In this document: piece by piece, positions 53,693 to 62,559 of the stretch
Layout of the letters: the number at the start of each line of letters is the position of its first letter
How positions within the stretch are numbered: position 1 is the stretch's first letter
Assembly: GCA_003281605.1 (NCBI GenBank)
Contig: QCBM01000003.1
Location: 186,001 to 250,000 of the forward strand
Length of the DNA stretch: 64,000 nucleotides
Reading direction: 5' to 3'
Origin: Prochlorococcus sp. AG-347-I06
Lineage (GTDB): Bacteria > Cyanobacteriota > Cyanobacteriia > PCC-6307 > Cyanobiaceae
Translations under genes and position numbers: made by a program
Notes under the pieces: model-generated
What the model saw: only the letters and a program-made list of their open reading frames with translations
Told to the model about the DNA's origin: nothing
Database searches by the model: none

Positions 53693-55501
53693 TTACCCGT
53701 AATTGAAAATAATCAATGCTGGCACAGTAAATGACATTATAAGCGTTAATCCAGCACCGTATTTTGCGATATCAAAAAATCTATATCTTCCAGGACCATA
53801 AACCATTAAATTTGTTTGATAACCCATTGGAGTCAAGAAAGATTGACTTGCACCGAATAAAACAAGCATTATTAAAGCGCTTGGTGAAATTTCTAAAACA
53901 TTTGAAAATTCAATAGCAACAGGCAAAATCAAAGCAACCGAAGCGGCATTACTTATAAATTGCGTAAGAATAACTGTAGATACAAAAATTACGACTAGTG
54001 CAAAATAAAGAGGCATTCCGTTAAGGGCAAAGTTTAGATTAACTGCAATTACATCTGCTAATCCAGTTATCTGCATAGCTACACTAAAACACGATAAAGA
54101 TCCCAGCAATAAAATGACATCTAACCTAATTGATTTTTGTATCTCTGCAGGTCTTAAACATCCACAAGCAACCATTGCAATCACTGCCAAAAGAACTGAA
54201 CCTACTAATGGAATATTAGAAACCGAAGGCAAAACCACCATTCCTATTGCAATTGCAATCGATATAGGTTTTTTTATCAAAAAAGGTAAGTCATCTTCGA
54301 ATTGATCTAAAACAAGCAAATCATTACTAGCTTGCAAACCTCTTATTGAATCTAACGGTGCTTGCAATAATAAAACATCTCCAGCCCTTAAAACAGCTTG
54401 GCCTAATCTCTCCTGAACAGTTTGTTGACCTCTTCTTAATGCTAAAACTGTTGCATTATGACGCTGCCTAAATCTTAATTCTCTCAAACTTGCACCGGCT
54501 AAAGTTGAACCAGCTGGTAACAAGGCTTCAAAGGTCTTTGTACCTTCATCATCTGAGAAAACATTAGCCCCATCGAAAGATGTTTTGTTTTCTCCTAATA
54601 GAATAGTATGTTCCTGCTGCAGCCTAAATAAGTCTGCCCTTGTAACGCGGATTATTAATCTATCATCCGGCTCAATCTTTCTATCAGCCAAAGGAGGAAG
54701 AATAACTTTTCCATTTCGTTGTAATTCCAGAACATCAACGTCAAATCGTCTTTGCAATCTACTATTTCTGACAGATTGTCCAACTAATTCTGAAGTAGAG
54801 GGAATAGTAACTTCGGTAAAATATATATTCATATCACCATTTTTGATAAACTCCTTATCTCTCCCTCTATCTGGCAAAAGCATCTCAGAAACTAGAATCA
54901 TATAGGTTGTACCTATAAGCCACACAGGAATTCCTATTGAAGTCAAACTAAATAATTCCAAACCTCCATAACCTAATTGTTGACTAATATCACTTACAAG
55001 AAGATTTACTGAGCTACCTAATAATGTCAGAGTGCCACCGAGTAAAGTAGCAAAAGAAAGAGGTAATAAAACTTTTGATGGTGATATATTTCTTCGCTCG
55101 CACCAATTTTCAATTAAAGGTAACAAAGATGCTACTACTGGAGTATTAGGTACAATTCCAGATATTGGAGCAATCAAAAAAGCTATTAAAGAAATTAATT
55201 TCCTTGGAGTTCGAATACTTTCAGAAGAAATCAATTCTCTTACTCTGTCTAATGCACCACTTTTAAATAATGCTGAGGAAACTGCAAATAAACCCATAAG
55301 GGTAATTAAAGAAGGGCTACCAAATCCAGCTAAAGCTTTTTCAGGAGAAAGAACCCCAGTAGATATAAATATTCCGACACATAATAAACCAGTCAATTCT
55401 GGTGCAATAGTATTTCTAATAAACAAAATTATTGACATTATTAAAACAACTACCGTTATAAACGCATCAAAATTATTAATAACTACTGCAATTAAATTCA
55501 T
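53693..55501 (-). CDS. SLC13/ArsB-type anion:Na+ symporter with TrkA_C domains
   Basis: A 602-aa protein of the DASS/citrate-type transporter superfamily with about ten helices. The central part (about 210-400) carries two cytoplasmic TrkA_C (RCK_C) repeats, seen in the SELVGQSVRNSRLQRRFDVD and GASLRELRFRQRHNATVLAL segments. Cyanobacterial relatives transport sulfate or other anions with Na+. The substrate is unknown here. It lies 4 bp upstream of ktrB, as part of a ktr operon. Confidence 0.88.
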   Translation of the reverse strand: MNLIAVVINNFDAFITVVVLIMSIILFIRNTIAPELTGLLCVGIFISTGVLSPEKALAGFGSPSLITLMGLFAVSSALFKSGALDRVRELISSESIRTPRKLISLIAFLIAPISGIVPNTPVVASLLPLIENWCERRNISPSKVLLPLSFATLLGGTLTLLGSSVNLLVSDISQQLGYGGLELFSLTSIGIPVWLIGTTYMILVSEMLLPDRGRDKEFIKNGDMNIYFTEVTIPSTSELVGQSVRNSRLQRRFDVDVLELQRNGKVILPPLADRKIEPDDRLIIRVTRADLFRLQQEHTILLGENKTSFDGANVFSDDEGTKTFEALLPAGSTLAGASLRELRFRQRHNATVLALRRGQQTVQERLGQAVLRAGDVLLLQAPLDSIRGLQASNDLLVLDQFEDDLPFLIKKPISIAIAIGMVVLPSVSNIPLVGSVLLAVIAMVACGCLRPAEIQKSIRLDVILLLGSLSCFSVAMQITGLADVIAVNLNFALNGMPLYFALVVIFVSTVILTQFISNAASVALILPVAIEFSNVLEISPSALIMLVLFGASQSFLTPMGYQTNLMVYGPGRYRFFDIAKYGAGLTLIMSFTVPALIIFNYG

Positions 55502-55565
55502 ACAAAACTTATTTAACTCAATATACCCAAAAACAATATTTCAAAAAAGTTTAATTCGAATAATC

Positions 55566-56765
55566 TTATTTAAGAAACTTTTTAAAAATAGATTTTTTTT
55601 GGAATATCCATGAAGACGCAGATTTTAAGCTTTCTGTAATATCAGGCAACTTAGAAGCATAAATAAGTCTTCTTGTCTCAAAAGCCAATTTCCCAGCTAA
55701 AGTAACCCCAAGCCCAGAAATTGAAGCTTCGCCTATTCCTAAGCTAATCATTTCACCATTGTCTTGAAATTCAAAGGGTAAAGGGTCTTTTCCTTGAATT
55801 AAAAGTTCTAAATTATTAGCAAGATGATTTCCTTCCTGCATAGCGACCTGAGCAGTAATGGGTAAATCCTCCATTCCTTCAATAACTGAAATATCACCAA
55901 TAGCAAAACAGTTTTTATGGTTTTCTATTTGCAAATTATTATTAACTAAAATTCGTCCAAATTTTTTTATTATTTGATCAGTTTCTAAGTAAGACAAATT
56001 AGGTTTTACACCTGCTGTCCAAATAACAATATCTTTATCAAAAGAAGTTATTCCAACCTCACTAGAAATACTAATCTTAGTTTCTGAAACTTCTCTAACT
56101 GTGGAATTCAAAAGAACGTTGATTTTTCTTTTTTCTAATGCCTTCTCTGCTTGTTCTCTATTAAAAATTTTGTTTTTATTAAGGATTTCGTTTGATTTTT
56201 CTATTACATTAATTTCAAATTGGTCTGTAAATATATCTTTAATTTTGCATGCCAACTCAATGCCAGACGGACCACCTCCAACTATGAATAACTTTTTATG
56301 CAACGAAGTATCTTGTGATTTTTTTAAAAAAGAATTTAATTTATTTAAATCGTGAACATCATTAAAAAAATAACAATTTTCATCTACACCTTTTATAAAA
56401 AAACTATTTGGAATAGATCCTGTACAGATAACGAGATACTGATAACTTAATTTTAATTCGTCACTAAATTCAAGAATATTTTCTTTGAAGGAAATCTTGG
56501 TTAAACAATTTCTTAAAAAAGTTATACCCGCATCAGAAAAAATATTTGCAAATTTTGGGGTGGCTTCCCAACTTCTTATTTCTTTGCTTAAAACTTCATA
56601 CATTAGAGGTTTAAATATGAAGTTAGTTTCAGAATCAACCACAAGAATCGGTAAAGAAGGATTAAGATTCTTTAAATTCAAAGCAAATGTCATGCCTGCA
56701 AAACCTGCTCCAACTATTACTATTGGTTTTTGTATTGATTTCATAAGAGAAATATTGTCAGGCAT
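55566..56765 (-). CDS. ndbB: type II NADH dehydrogenase (NDH-2 / NdbB-like)
   Basis: A 399-aa FAD flavoprotein with FAD-binding GAGFAGMTFALNL near residue 18, a second NAD-binding GGGPSGIELACKI around residue 163 and the ITAQVAMQEGNHLANNL segment. It moves electrons from NAD(P)H to quinone without pumping. NdbB types in cyanobacteria have also been linked to phylloquinone synthesis. I choose the ATG at 56765, with another at 56744 possible. It is monocistronic, with 74 bp to cysH. Confidence 0.88.
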   Translation of the reverse strand: MPDNISLMKSIQKPIVIVGAGFAGMTFALNLKNLNPSLPILVVDSETNFIFKPLMYEVLSKEIRSWEATPKFANIFSDAGITFLRNCLTKISFKENILEFSDELKLSYQYLVICTGSIPNSFFIKGVDENCYFFNDVHDLNKLNSFLKKSQDTSLHKKLFIVGGGPSGIELACKIKDIFTDQFEINVIEKSNEILNKNKIFNREQAEKALEKRKINVLLNSTVREVSETKISISSEVGITSFDKDIVIWTAGVKPNLSYLETDQIIKKFGRILVNNNLQIENHKNCFAIGDISVIEGMEDLPITAQVAMQEGNHLANNLELLIQGKDPLPFEFQDNGEMISLGIGEASISGLGVTLAGKLAFETRRLIYASKLPDITESLKSASSWIFQKKSIFKKFLK

Positions 56766-56839
56766 AAATGTATTATTAAACTATACGAATAATTTTTAAA
56801 TTGAGCGAAATAAAATTAAACTCATAATTAATCTGAAGA

Positions 56840-57562
56840 ATGATTGAAAGAATCCACAAAGATATTCAAACTAACTTGAGGAAATATAATCAAGAGGTTT
56901 TAGATATGAAGCCTCAAGGAATGCTTACATGGGGTTATGAAAAGTTTGATAATCAATTTGCTATTACAACAAGTTTTGGTATACAGTCATCAGTCCTTTT
57001 AGATATGGTCAGTAAATTATCTCTACAAAAAAAAATCAAAATATTTTGGATAGATACAGGTTACCTTCCTCCAGAAACATACCATTACGCTGAAAAGCTT
57101 ATTGATAATTTATCCTTAGAAGTTGAAGTTCTGCAAAGTGAATTATCTCCAGCAAGAATGGAGGCCAAATACGGAAAACTTTGGGAAACAAATAAAGTGA
57201 GTGATTTAGATAAGTATCATGAATTAAGAAAGATAAAACCTTTAGAAAATGGTCTAAAAAAATATAGTATTTACTGCTGGGCAAGCGGTGTCAGAGCAGG
57301 CCAAACAGAAAATAGAAACAAAATGAAATTCATAGATGTAATTCGTCAAAGACTCTCTTTAAGACCTTTATTAAATTGGACAAATAAAGATATTTTTTAT
57401 TATATGGAAGAAAATAATTTACCAGCCCATCCACTTTTTATGAGGGGTTATTCTTCTGTAGGAGATTGGCATTCAAGCAGTCCGGATGGTATTGCAACAA
57501 AGGGAAGAGATACACGATTTGGAGGGATTAAACAAGAATGTGGAATTCACACTAATAATTAA
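56840..57562 (+). CDS. cysH: phosphoadenylylsulfate (PAPS) reductase
   Basis: A 240-aa enzyme with an ATP-PPase-like fold. It has TTSFGIQSSVLLDMV near residue 49, WIDTGYLPPETY, and the conserved C-terminal ECGIH containing the catalytic Cys. It lacks the extra Cys pairs that ligate a [4Fe-4S] cluster in APS reductases, so it is the thioredoxin-dependent PAPS type. It reduces activated sulfate to sulfite. cysK (21904) is in the same pathway. It lies 15 bp before the coaX-like gene. Confidence 0.92.
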   Translation: MIERIHKDIQTNLRKYNQEVLDMKPQGMLTWGYEKFDNQFAITTSFGIQSSVLLDMVSKLSLQKKIKIFWIDTGYLPPETYHYAEKLIDNLSLEVEVLQSELSPARMEAKYGKLWETNKVSDLDKYHELRKIKPLENGLKKYSIYCWASGVRAGQTENRNKMKFIDVIRQRLSLRPLLNWTNKDIFYYMEENNLPAHPLFMRGYSSVGDWHSSSPDGIATKGRDTRFGGIKQECGIHTNN

Positions 57563-57577
57563 ATTGATCATAGAACA

Positions 57578-58267
57578 ATGATCTCAGATATAAATTTTTT
57601 ATTAGTAGGCAACAGTAGGCTTCATTGGGCAGAATATTCTAAAAATCAATCTAAATTCTTCCATACCAAAAAAGATCAAAAAGTTCCTGAAAATATAGAT
57701 CTTGATCAATTAATTTGGGCTTCTGTAGGAAAACTTCCAAATTTCTTGCTGAAAAAAGAAAATGAAATAAAAACTAAAGATATACAATTATCAAATCTTC
57801 CTGATTATTTTGGAGTTGATAGAGCTCTTGCCTCTATTGCCGCTTTACAAATTATTGAAAACCCCTTCAAAAAAGATTTGCTAATTGCAGATTTTGGAAC
57901 AATATTATCGATAACAAAATTGAATTCAAATGGATCTATTATTGGAGGTCAACTTCTTCCAGGTTTCCAAACACAATTAAAATCAATGGAACAAAATACA
58001 AAAAATCTTAAAGTTCCCAACAAATATGATATTCCCATCAAAGATTTTTTAATTAATACTGAAGAAGCAATCTTAAAAGGAGTAATCAATTCTCTTACTG
58101 GCGTAATTAAGAGTTTATTTAATGCCGAAAAGGATATTTTAATAATCTGTGGAGGAGACTCTCAATTACTTAGAAAATCTCTAAAGACTCAGAAGGAAAA
58201 TATTGTCAATGCTCCTAATTTAGTCATGGAAGGGATGATAATTCACCACCTGTCCGTAAAAAATTAG
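57578..58267 (+). CDS. coaX: type III pantothenate kinase-like protein (CoaX)
   Basis: A 229-aa ASKHA-fold protein with GVDRA at 79-83, DFGT at 105-108 and GGQLLPG at 123-129, the CoaX motifs. The N-terminal motif is LLVGNSRLHWA, with Leu where the catalytic-type Asp of DxGN usually is. CoaX phosphorylates pantothenate in CoA synthesis. The missing Asp may be a cyanobacterial variation or a sign of changed activity. It overlaps the convergent peroxiredoxin gene by 4 bp. Confidence 0.8.
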   Translation: MISDINFLLVGNSRLHWAEYSKNQSKFFHTKKDQKVPENIDLDQLIWASVGKLPNFLLKKENEIKTKDIQLSNLPDYFGVDRALASIAALQIIENPFKKDLLIADFGTILSITKLNSNGSIIGGQLLPGFQTQLKSMEQNTKNLKVPNKYDIPIKDFLINTEEAILKGVINSLTGVIKSLFNAEKDILIICGGDSQLLRKSLKTQKENIVNAPNLVMEGMIIHHLSVKN

Positions 58268-58731
58268 CTTAACCCAAGGTCTGCAATTATATGATCAGCC
58301 ATTATTGCCGCTTTTACCTTTAAGTAAATTTTTTCGATGTTACCATCAGTATCGATCAAAAAAGTATTTCTCATCATTCCCATATATTCTTTTCCCATAA
58401 ATTTCTTGAGTCCATAGCTATCGTAATCAGAAGAAACTTTAAAAGGTTCAGGATCAGTTAAAAGAACAAAAGGTAAATTAAATTTCTCTATAAACTTCTG
58501 ATGAGAGGAGGCATTATCTTTACTAATACCAAGCACAACAATATTATTTTTTTGGAGTAAATCCCAATTCTCTTTAAAATTACAAGCTTCTTTAGTACAT
58601 CCTGGAGTATTATCTTTTGGATAAAAATATAGTATTATTCTTTTACCTTTAAAATCGCTAAGAGAAACTTCTTTCTCGAAAGCATCTTTTAATTTAAATT
58701 CTGGTGCTTTGTCGCCAACCTTAAGAGCCAT
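58264..58731 (-). CDS. bcp: peroxiredoxin Bcp/PrxQ type
   Basis: A 155-aa thiol peroxidase with ALKVGDKAPEFKL at the start and catalytic FYPKDNTPGCTKEAC, where both Cys of the 1-Cys/atypical 2-Cys PrxQ motif are five residues apart. It reduces peroxides with thioredoxin, at the thylakoid in plants. I chose ATG at 58731; an upstream in-frame start (58767) adds 12 unrelated residues. Its ATG shares base 58731 with the divergent gene's start codon. Confidence 0.92.
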   Translation of the reverse strand: MALKVGDKAPEFKLKDAFEKEVSLSDFKGKRIILYFYPKDNTPGCTKEACNFKENWDLLQKNNIVVLGISKDNASSHQKFIEKFNLPFVLLTDPEPFKVSSDYDSYGLKKFMGKEYMGMMRNTFLIDTDGNIEKIYLKVKAAIMADHIIADLGLS

Positions 58732-59387
58732 TGAAATTATTAAATGAGTATGAATATAAAATACCAAAAATTTGGTTTTATGAGATTAAAGGTGTGCAAG
58801 ATGTCGCAACTGTAGAAGAAATCAAAACTGCAAAAACTCTAACAAGGCCAAGATCAAAGGTTTTTTTAGAAACGAGAGCTTATTTACGCCAATCACTTTC
58901 AACACTTTTTGATTTAGATCCCCTAGCAATTCCAATTAATGCTCAACCTGGAGAACCTCCAACTTTACCTTCTGGCATGGGAAATATAAGTTTAAGTCAT
59001 TGTAAAGATGCCATCACGATAGTCTGGCATAAAAGCAAAATTGGGATTGATATTGAGAGAACAGATAGAGATTTCAACCATATAAAATTTGCAGAAAAAT
59101 ATTTTTTTCATACCAATAAATCAACCCATAATAATTATTTGACAAAAAATGTGATACTAAATCAATGGTGTGCTGTTGAAGCGGCTATAAAATGGGATCA
59201 CGGAAAATTAGCTCAAGACATTAAACATTGGCAATTTTTTGAAAAGCCAAAAGAGTTAATTCATAAGAAGAAAAACATACATTTAAATTATTCACAGATT
59301 AACTTCCATAATTGGACTATCGCTTTAGCCTACGAAGAAAAAAATTCTTTTAATCGTGAGATTATTTGTTGTTCGAAAAATTTTTAA
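58731..59387 (+). CDS. 4'-phosphopantetheinyl transferase (Sfp/HetI type)
   Basis: A 218-aa protein with the Mg-binding core GIDIERTDRDF and the later QWCAVEAAIKWDHGK, the Sfp-type motifs. It transfers the phosphopantetheine arm of CoA to apo-ACP and other carrier proteins, so it works with the fab genes. The start is TTG at 58731, giving the typical IPKIWFYEI start; the nearby ATG at 58744 is out of frame. It overlaps the 3' end of rarA by 4 bp. Confidence 0.85.
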   Translation: MKLLNEYEYKIPKIWFYEIKGVQDVATVEEIKTAKTLTRPRSKVFLETRAYLRQSLSTLFDLDPLAIPINAQPGEPPTLPSGMGNISLSHCKDAITIVWHKSKIGIDIERTDRDFNHIKFAEKYFFHTNKSTHNNYLTKNVILNQWCAVEAAIKWDHGKLAQDIKHWQFFEKPKELIHKKKNIHLNYSQINFHNWTIALAYEEKNSFNREIICCSKNF

Positions 59388-60673
59388 TTTTCTTTTCTTC
59401 TAAGCAGTTCTTCATATTTAGTTTTTTCCCATCCATTATCATTTGGTTCCCATATTTTTAAACCTCTTAAAGATTTAGGAAGATATTCTTGTACGACCCA
59501 ATTACCTGGATAATTATGAGGATTAACATAACTATTGGAATTATTTTTTAAATGATGTGGAACATCAAAAGCATTGGTTGATTTGAATGTATCAATTGCT
59601 TTAAAAATACTTTTCGTACTATTACTTTTTGGAGAAATAGCTAAATATAAAGAAGCCTGCGTTAAAAAATATAATCCTTCTGGAAAACCAACTCTTTCAA
59701 AAGCAGCACAACAGGATTGTACAACTACTATGGCATTAGGATCAGCTATTCCAATATCTTCACTGGCAAATATAAGTAGTCTTCTAAAAATAAAATTAGG
59801 ATCTTCGCCAGCCTCCAGCATATTCGCAAGCCATAATAAAGTTGCATCTGGATCAGAACCTCTTATGGACTTGATAAAAGCACTTATTACATCGTAATGA
59901 TTTTGACCATTTTTATCGTAAACAATATTTTTCTTTTGTAATGCATCCTCTGCTATTGAGAGATTAATGTTTATTCCTTTAGCATCATTTTCAGCAATTG
60001 TTTCTATGGCCATCTCAAGTGCATTGATTAATGTCCTTGCATCTCCGCCAGAAAATTTAATTAAATGACTTATAGCATCTTGAGTTAAATAAACCTTTTT
60101 TGAATCTTTTTGTTTTGAATAGTAAGTAATGACTTTTTGTATTATTTTTTGCAAATCATTTTCTGCCAAAGGAAGTAATGTAAAAATACGAGACCTGCTA
60201 ACAAGCGCTTTATTAACAGCAAAGAAAGGGTTTTCTGTTGTAGCACCAATAAAAGTTATAGTTCCATTTTCTATTGAAGGTAATAAAGCATCTTGCTGAA
60301 CTGATGTAAATCTATGAACCTCATCGATAAATAAAATTGTTTTTCTTTTTGAATTTATTAATCTATCTTTTGCATTAGCGATTTCAGTTCTTAATTCTTT
60401 AACACTTGATAATACTGCATTTAACTTTATTAATTTTGACCTCGTATGAAAAGAAATAATTTCAATTAAAGTGGTTTTTCCAACACCCGGAGGGCCAGAA
60501 AAAATAAAATTACTAATCTTATCGTTTAATATTGCACTTCTTAAAAGCGAATTCTCATTCAGGATTAATTGTTGACCAAAAAATTCATCCAAATTCTTTG
60601 GTCTTAATTTATCTGCCAAAGGTGCATTGTTTTCTATTTGAGAATAATTAGTAAATAAATTTTCTGAATGCAT
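59384..60673 (-). CDS. rarA: replication-associated recombination protein RarA (MgsA)
   Basis: A 429-aa AAA+ ATPase with PLADKLRPKNLDEFFGQ at the N-terminus, Walker A SGPPGVGKTTL (about 59-69), Walker B ILFIDEVHRF, and the sensor region IGATTENPFFAVNKALVSR. It acts at stalled replication forks. The C-terminal YVNPHNYPGNWVVQEYLP is typical for the family. It is 33 bp downstream of pgm and overlaps the phosphopantetheinyl transferase gene by 4 bp. Confidence 0.93.
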   Translation of the reverse strand: MHSENLFTNYSQIENNAPLADKLRPKNLDEFFGQQLILNENSLLRSAILNDKISNFIFSGPPGVGKTTLIEIISFHTRSKLIKLNAVLSSVKELRTEIANAKDRLINSKRKTILFIDEVHRFTSVQQDALLPSIENGTITFIGATTENPFFAVNKALVSRSRIFTLLPLAENDLQKIIQKVITYYSKQKDSKKVYLTQDAISHLIKFSGGDARTLINALEMAIETIAENDAKGININLSIAEDALQKKNIVYDKNGQNHYDVISAFIKSIRGSDPDATLLWLANMLEAGEDPNFIFRRLLIFASEDIGIADPNAIVVVQSCCAAFERVGFPEGLYFLTQASLYLAISPKSNSTKSIFKAIDTFKSTNAFDVPHHLKNNSNSYVNPHNYPGNWVVQEYLPKSLRGLKIWEPNDNGWEKTKYEELLRRKEN

Positions 60674-60706
60674 ATAAATAAAATCAAAAAATCATTACTT
60701 TCAATT

Positions 60707-62344
60707 CTATGTAATTACTGTAGGAGTTTCCATTTGAGTAAGTTTTGAAATGTTCAATAAAGCATCTAAATCATCTATTAGAGGTTTCAAGGCGATCTGA
60801 GGATTTAACGAAATATTCTGTTGAGGATCGAAAAATTTCTCAAAGTAAAGTCTTAATGTTGCACCCTTAGTTCCAGTTCCAGAAAGGCGCACAATTACTC
60901 TAGAATTATCATCAAGGACCAGTCTTAAACCTTGATTTTCACTTATGGAATTATCAACTGGATCTATATATGAAAAATTATCTGCAACTTTAACTAATTG
61001 GCCAGCAAAACTGTTTCCTTTTAAATTTTCGAGCATAGAAGTTAAATTACCAAAGATTTGATTAGCAATATTTGAGGGAATTGCCTCATAATCATGTCTT
61101 GAATAATAATTCCTACCAAATTGTTTCCAATGATTCTGCATCAATTCACTTACAGAACATTTTTTCTCAGCTAAAACTTGTAACCAATACAAAACTGCCC
61201 ATAGTCCATCTTTTTCCCTTACATGATTACTACCTGTTCCGAAACTTTCTTCTCCACATAAAGTAATCAAATTAGAATCTAAAAGATTTCCAAAAAACTT
61301 CCAGCCAGTAGGTGTCTCGAAACAAGGTATATTTAGTGCTCGAGCAACATTGTCAACCGCTGAACTGGTTGGCATGGATCGTGCAACACCTGTAATACCA
61401 TCTTTATAACCAGGAACAGATTTTGTGTTAGCAGTAATGACTGCAAGGCTATCACTAGGATTTACAAAACATCCGCTTCCCAAAATCATATTCCTATCTC
61501 CATCTCCATCGCATGCAGCACCAAAATTATAAGATTTTTTATTTAATAACAAATCAGCCAAGTGGGATGCGTAAGTAAGATTAGGATCAGGATGTAAACC
61601 TCCAAAATCTTTTAACGGGTTACCATTCATGACACAATCAGGTGCAAGACCCATTTTTTTAATAAAAATATTTTTTGCATATGGTCCTGTAACCGCATTC
61701 ATTGCATCAAAGATTAATGAGAAGTCTTTTTTTAAAAAATCACTAATTTGATCAAAATCAAAAATTTTCTCCATCAAATTAGAATAATCCGTTAATCCAT
61801 CAATAATTTCTAAGGTAGTTTCGTCATAGGGATAAGTCCCATATTCACAAAAATCAGGTAATTGAATTTTACAAATTTTATAACTAGTTAGTAATTGTGA
61901 AGCCTTGAAAATCTTATTAGTAATTATCTCAGGAGCTGGGCCACCATTTGAGATATTCAATTTCACTCCAAAGTCACCATCAATCCCACCAGGATTATGG
62001 CTTGCAGAAAGAATAATTCCACCAATAGCGTTTTCTTTTCTAATTAAATATGATGTCGCAGGAGTAGATAATAAACCAAATTTTGGAACAATAACCTTTT
62101 GAACTTTATGAGCAATACATATTTGGACAATTTTTTCTATTGCTTCAATATTGCCATATCTGCCATCACCTCCAACTACTAATGTTGAATCTTTTAAATC
62201 TTCTAATGATTGTAAGATTGCTTCAATAAAAATTTCTAGATAATGTTCTTCCTGAAACTTTAAAGTACTTTTTCTTAAACCAGAAGTGCCTGGTTTTTGA
62301 TCTAAAAAAGGAGAATTGATATTAATTACACTAGCTTGGGTCAT
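60707..62344 (-). CDS. pgm: phosphoglucomutase
   Basis: A 545-aa alpha-D-phosphohexomutase with the phosphoserine loop SASHNPGG (about 113-120), the metal-binding DGDGDRN and the sugar-binding GEESFGTGS. It interconverts glucose-1- and glucose-6-phosphate for glycogen and sugar-nucleotide synthesis. The length fits the eukaryotic-like pgm type, and the C-terminal RLSGTGTKGATLR phosphate-binding loop is intact. It is 32 bp from the small membrane gene. Confidence 0.94.
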   Translation of the reverse strand: MTQASVININSPFLDQKPGTSGLRKSTLKFQEEHYLEIFIEAILQSLEDLKDSTLVVGGDGRYGNIEAIEKIVQICIAHKVQKVIVPKFGLLSTPATSYLIRKENAIGGIILSASHNPGGIDGDFGVKLNISNGGPAPEIITNKIFKASQLLTSYKICKIQLPDFCEYGTYPYDETTLEIIDGLTDYSNLMEKIFDFDQISDFLKKDFSLIFDAMNAVTGPYAKNIFIKKMGLAPDCVMNGNPLKDFGGLHPDPNLTYASHLADLLLNKKSYNFGAACDGDGDRNMILGSGCFVNPSDSLAVITANTKSVPGYKDGITGVARSMPTSSAVDNVARALNIPCFETPTGWKFFGNLLDSNLITLCGEESFGTGSNHVREKDGLWAVLYWLQVLAEKKCSVSELMQNHWKQFGRNYYSRHDYEAIPSNIANQIFGNLTSMLENLKGNSFAGQLVKVADNFSYIDPVDNSISENQGLRLVLDDNSRVIVRLSGTGTKGATLRLYFEKFFDPQQNISLNPQIALKPLIDDLDALLNISKLTQMETPTVIT

Positions 62345-62376
62345 ATCTTTAATAAACTTCCAAAAATCTAACTAAA

Positions 62377-62547
62377 TTAATGAGGCATTTCGGAAGTTCT
62401 TAACATAGCGATAAACCATAATGAAGAAATTAATAATGCACTAAGAATTCCATAGTTGACTCCAAATTTAGAAATTGTAATGGGAACTATTAGTGGAAAT
62501 GTTAATGCCCCAAACAATGGAGTAAAAGCTACAATTTTTTTCAGCAT
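62377..62547 (-). CDS. small membrane protein, two helices (56 aa)
   Basis: The frame from ATG 62547 reads MLKKIVAFTPLFGALTFPLI and has two hydrophobic segments, with a C-terminal WFIAMLRTSEMPH. The end looks conserved, as similar WF-x-AMLRTSEMP ends occur in other cyanobacteria to my recollection. The function is unknown. It lies 12 bp after the DUF4912 gene and 32 bp before pgm, so it is probably transcribed with them. Confidence 0.7.
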   Translation of the reverse strand: MLKKIVAFTPLFGALTFPLIVPITISKFGVNYGILSALLISSLWFIAMLRTSEMPH

Positions 62548-62559
62548 TAATTTAGACTA

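Noticed and set aside
55032-55613. A 193-codon open frame on the plus strand
   Set aside because: It lies fully antisense to the SLC13-type gene, has low-complexity Lys/Ile/Asn-rich composition and no recognisable domain. Such shadow frames are common in AT-rich coding DNA.
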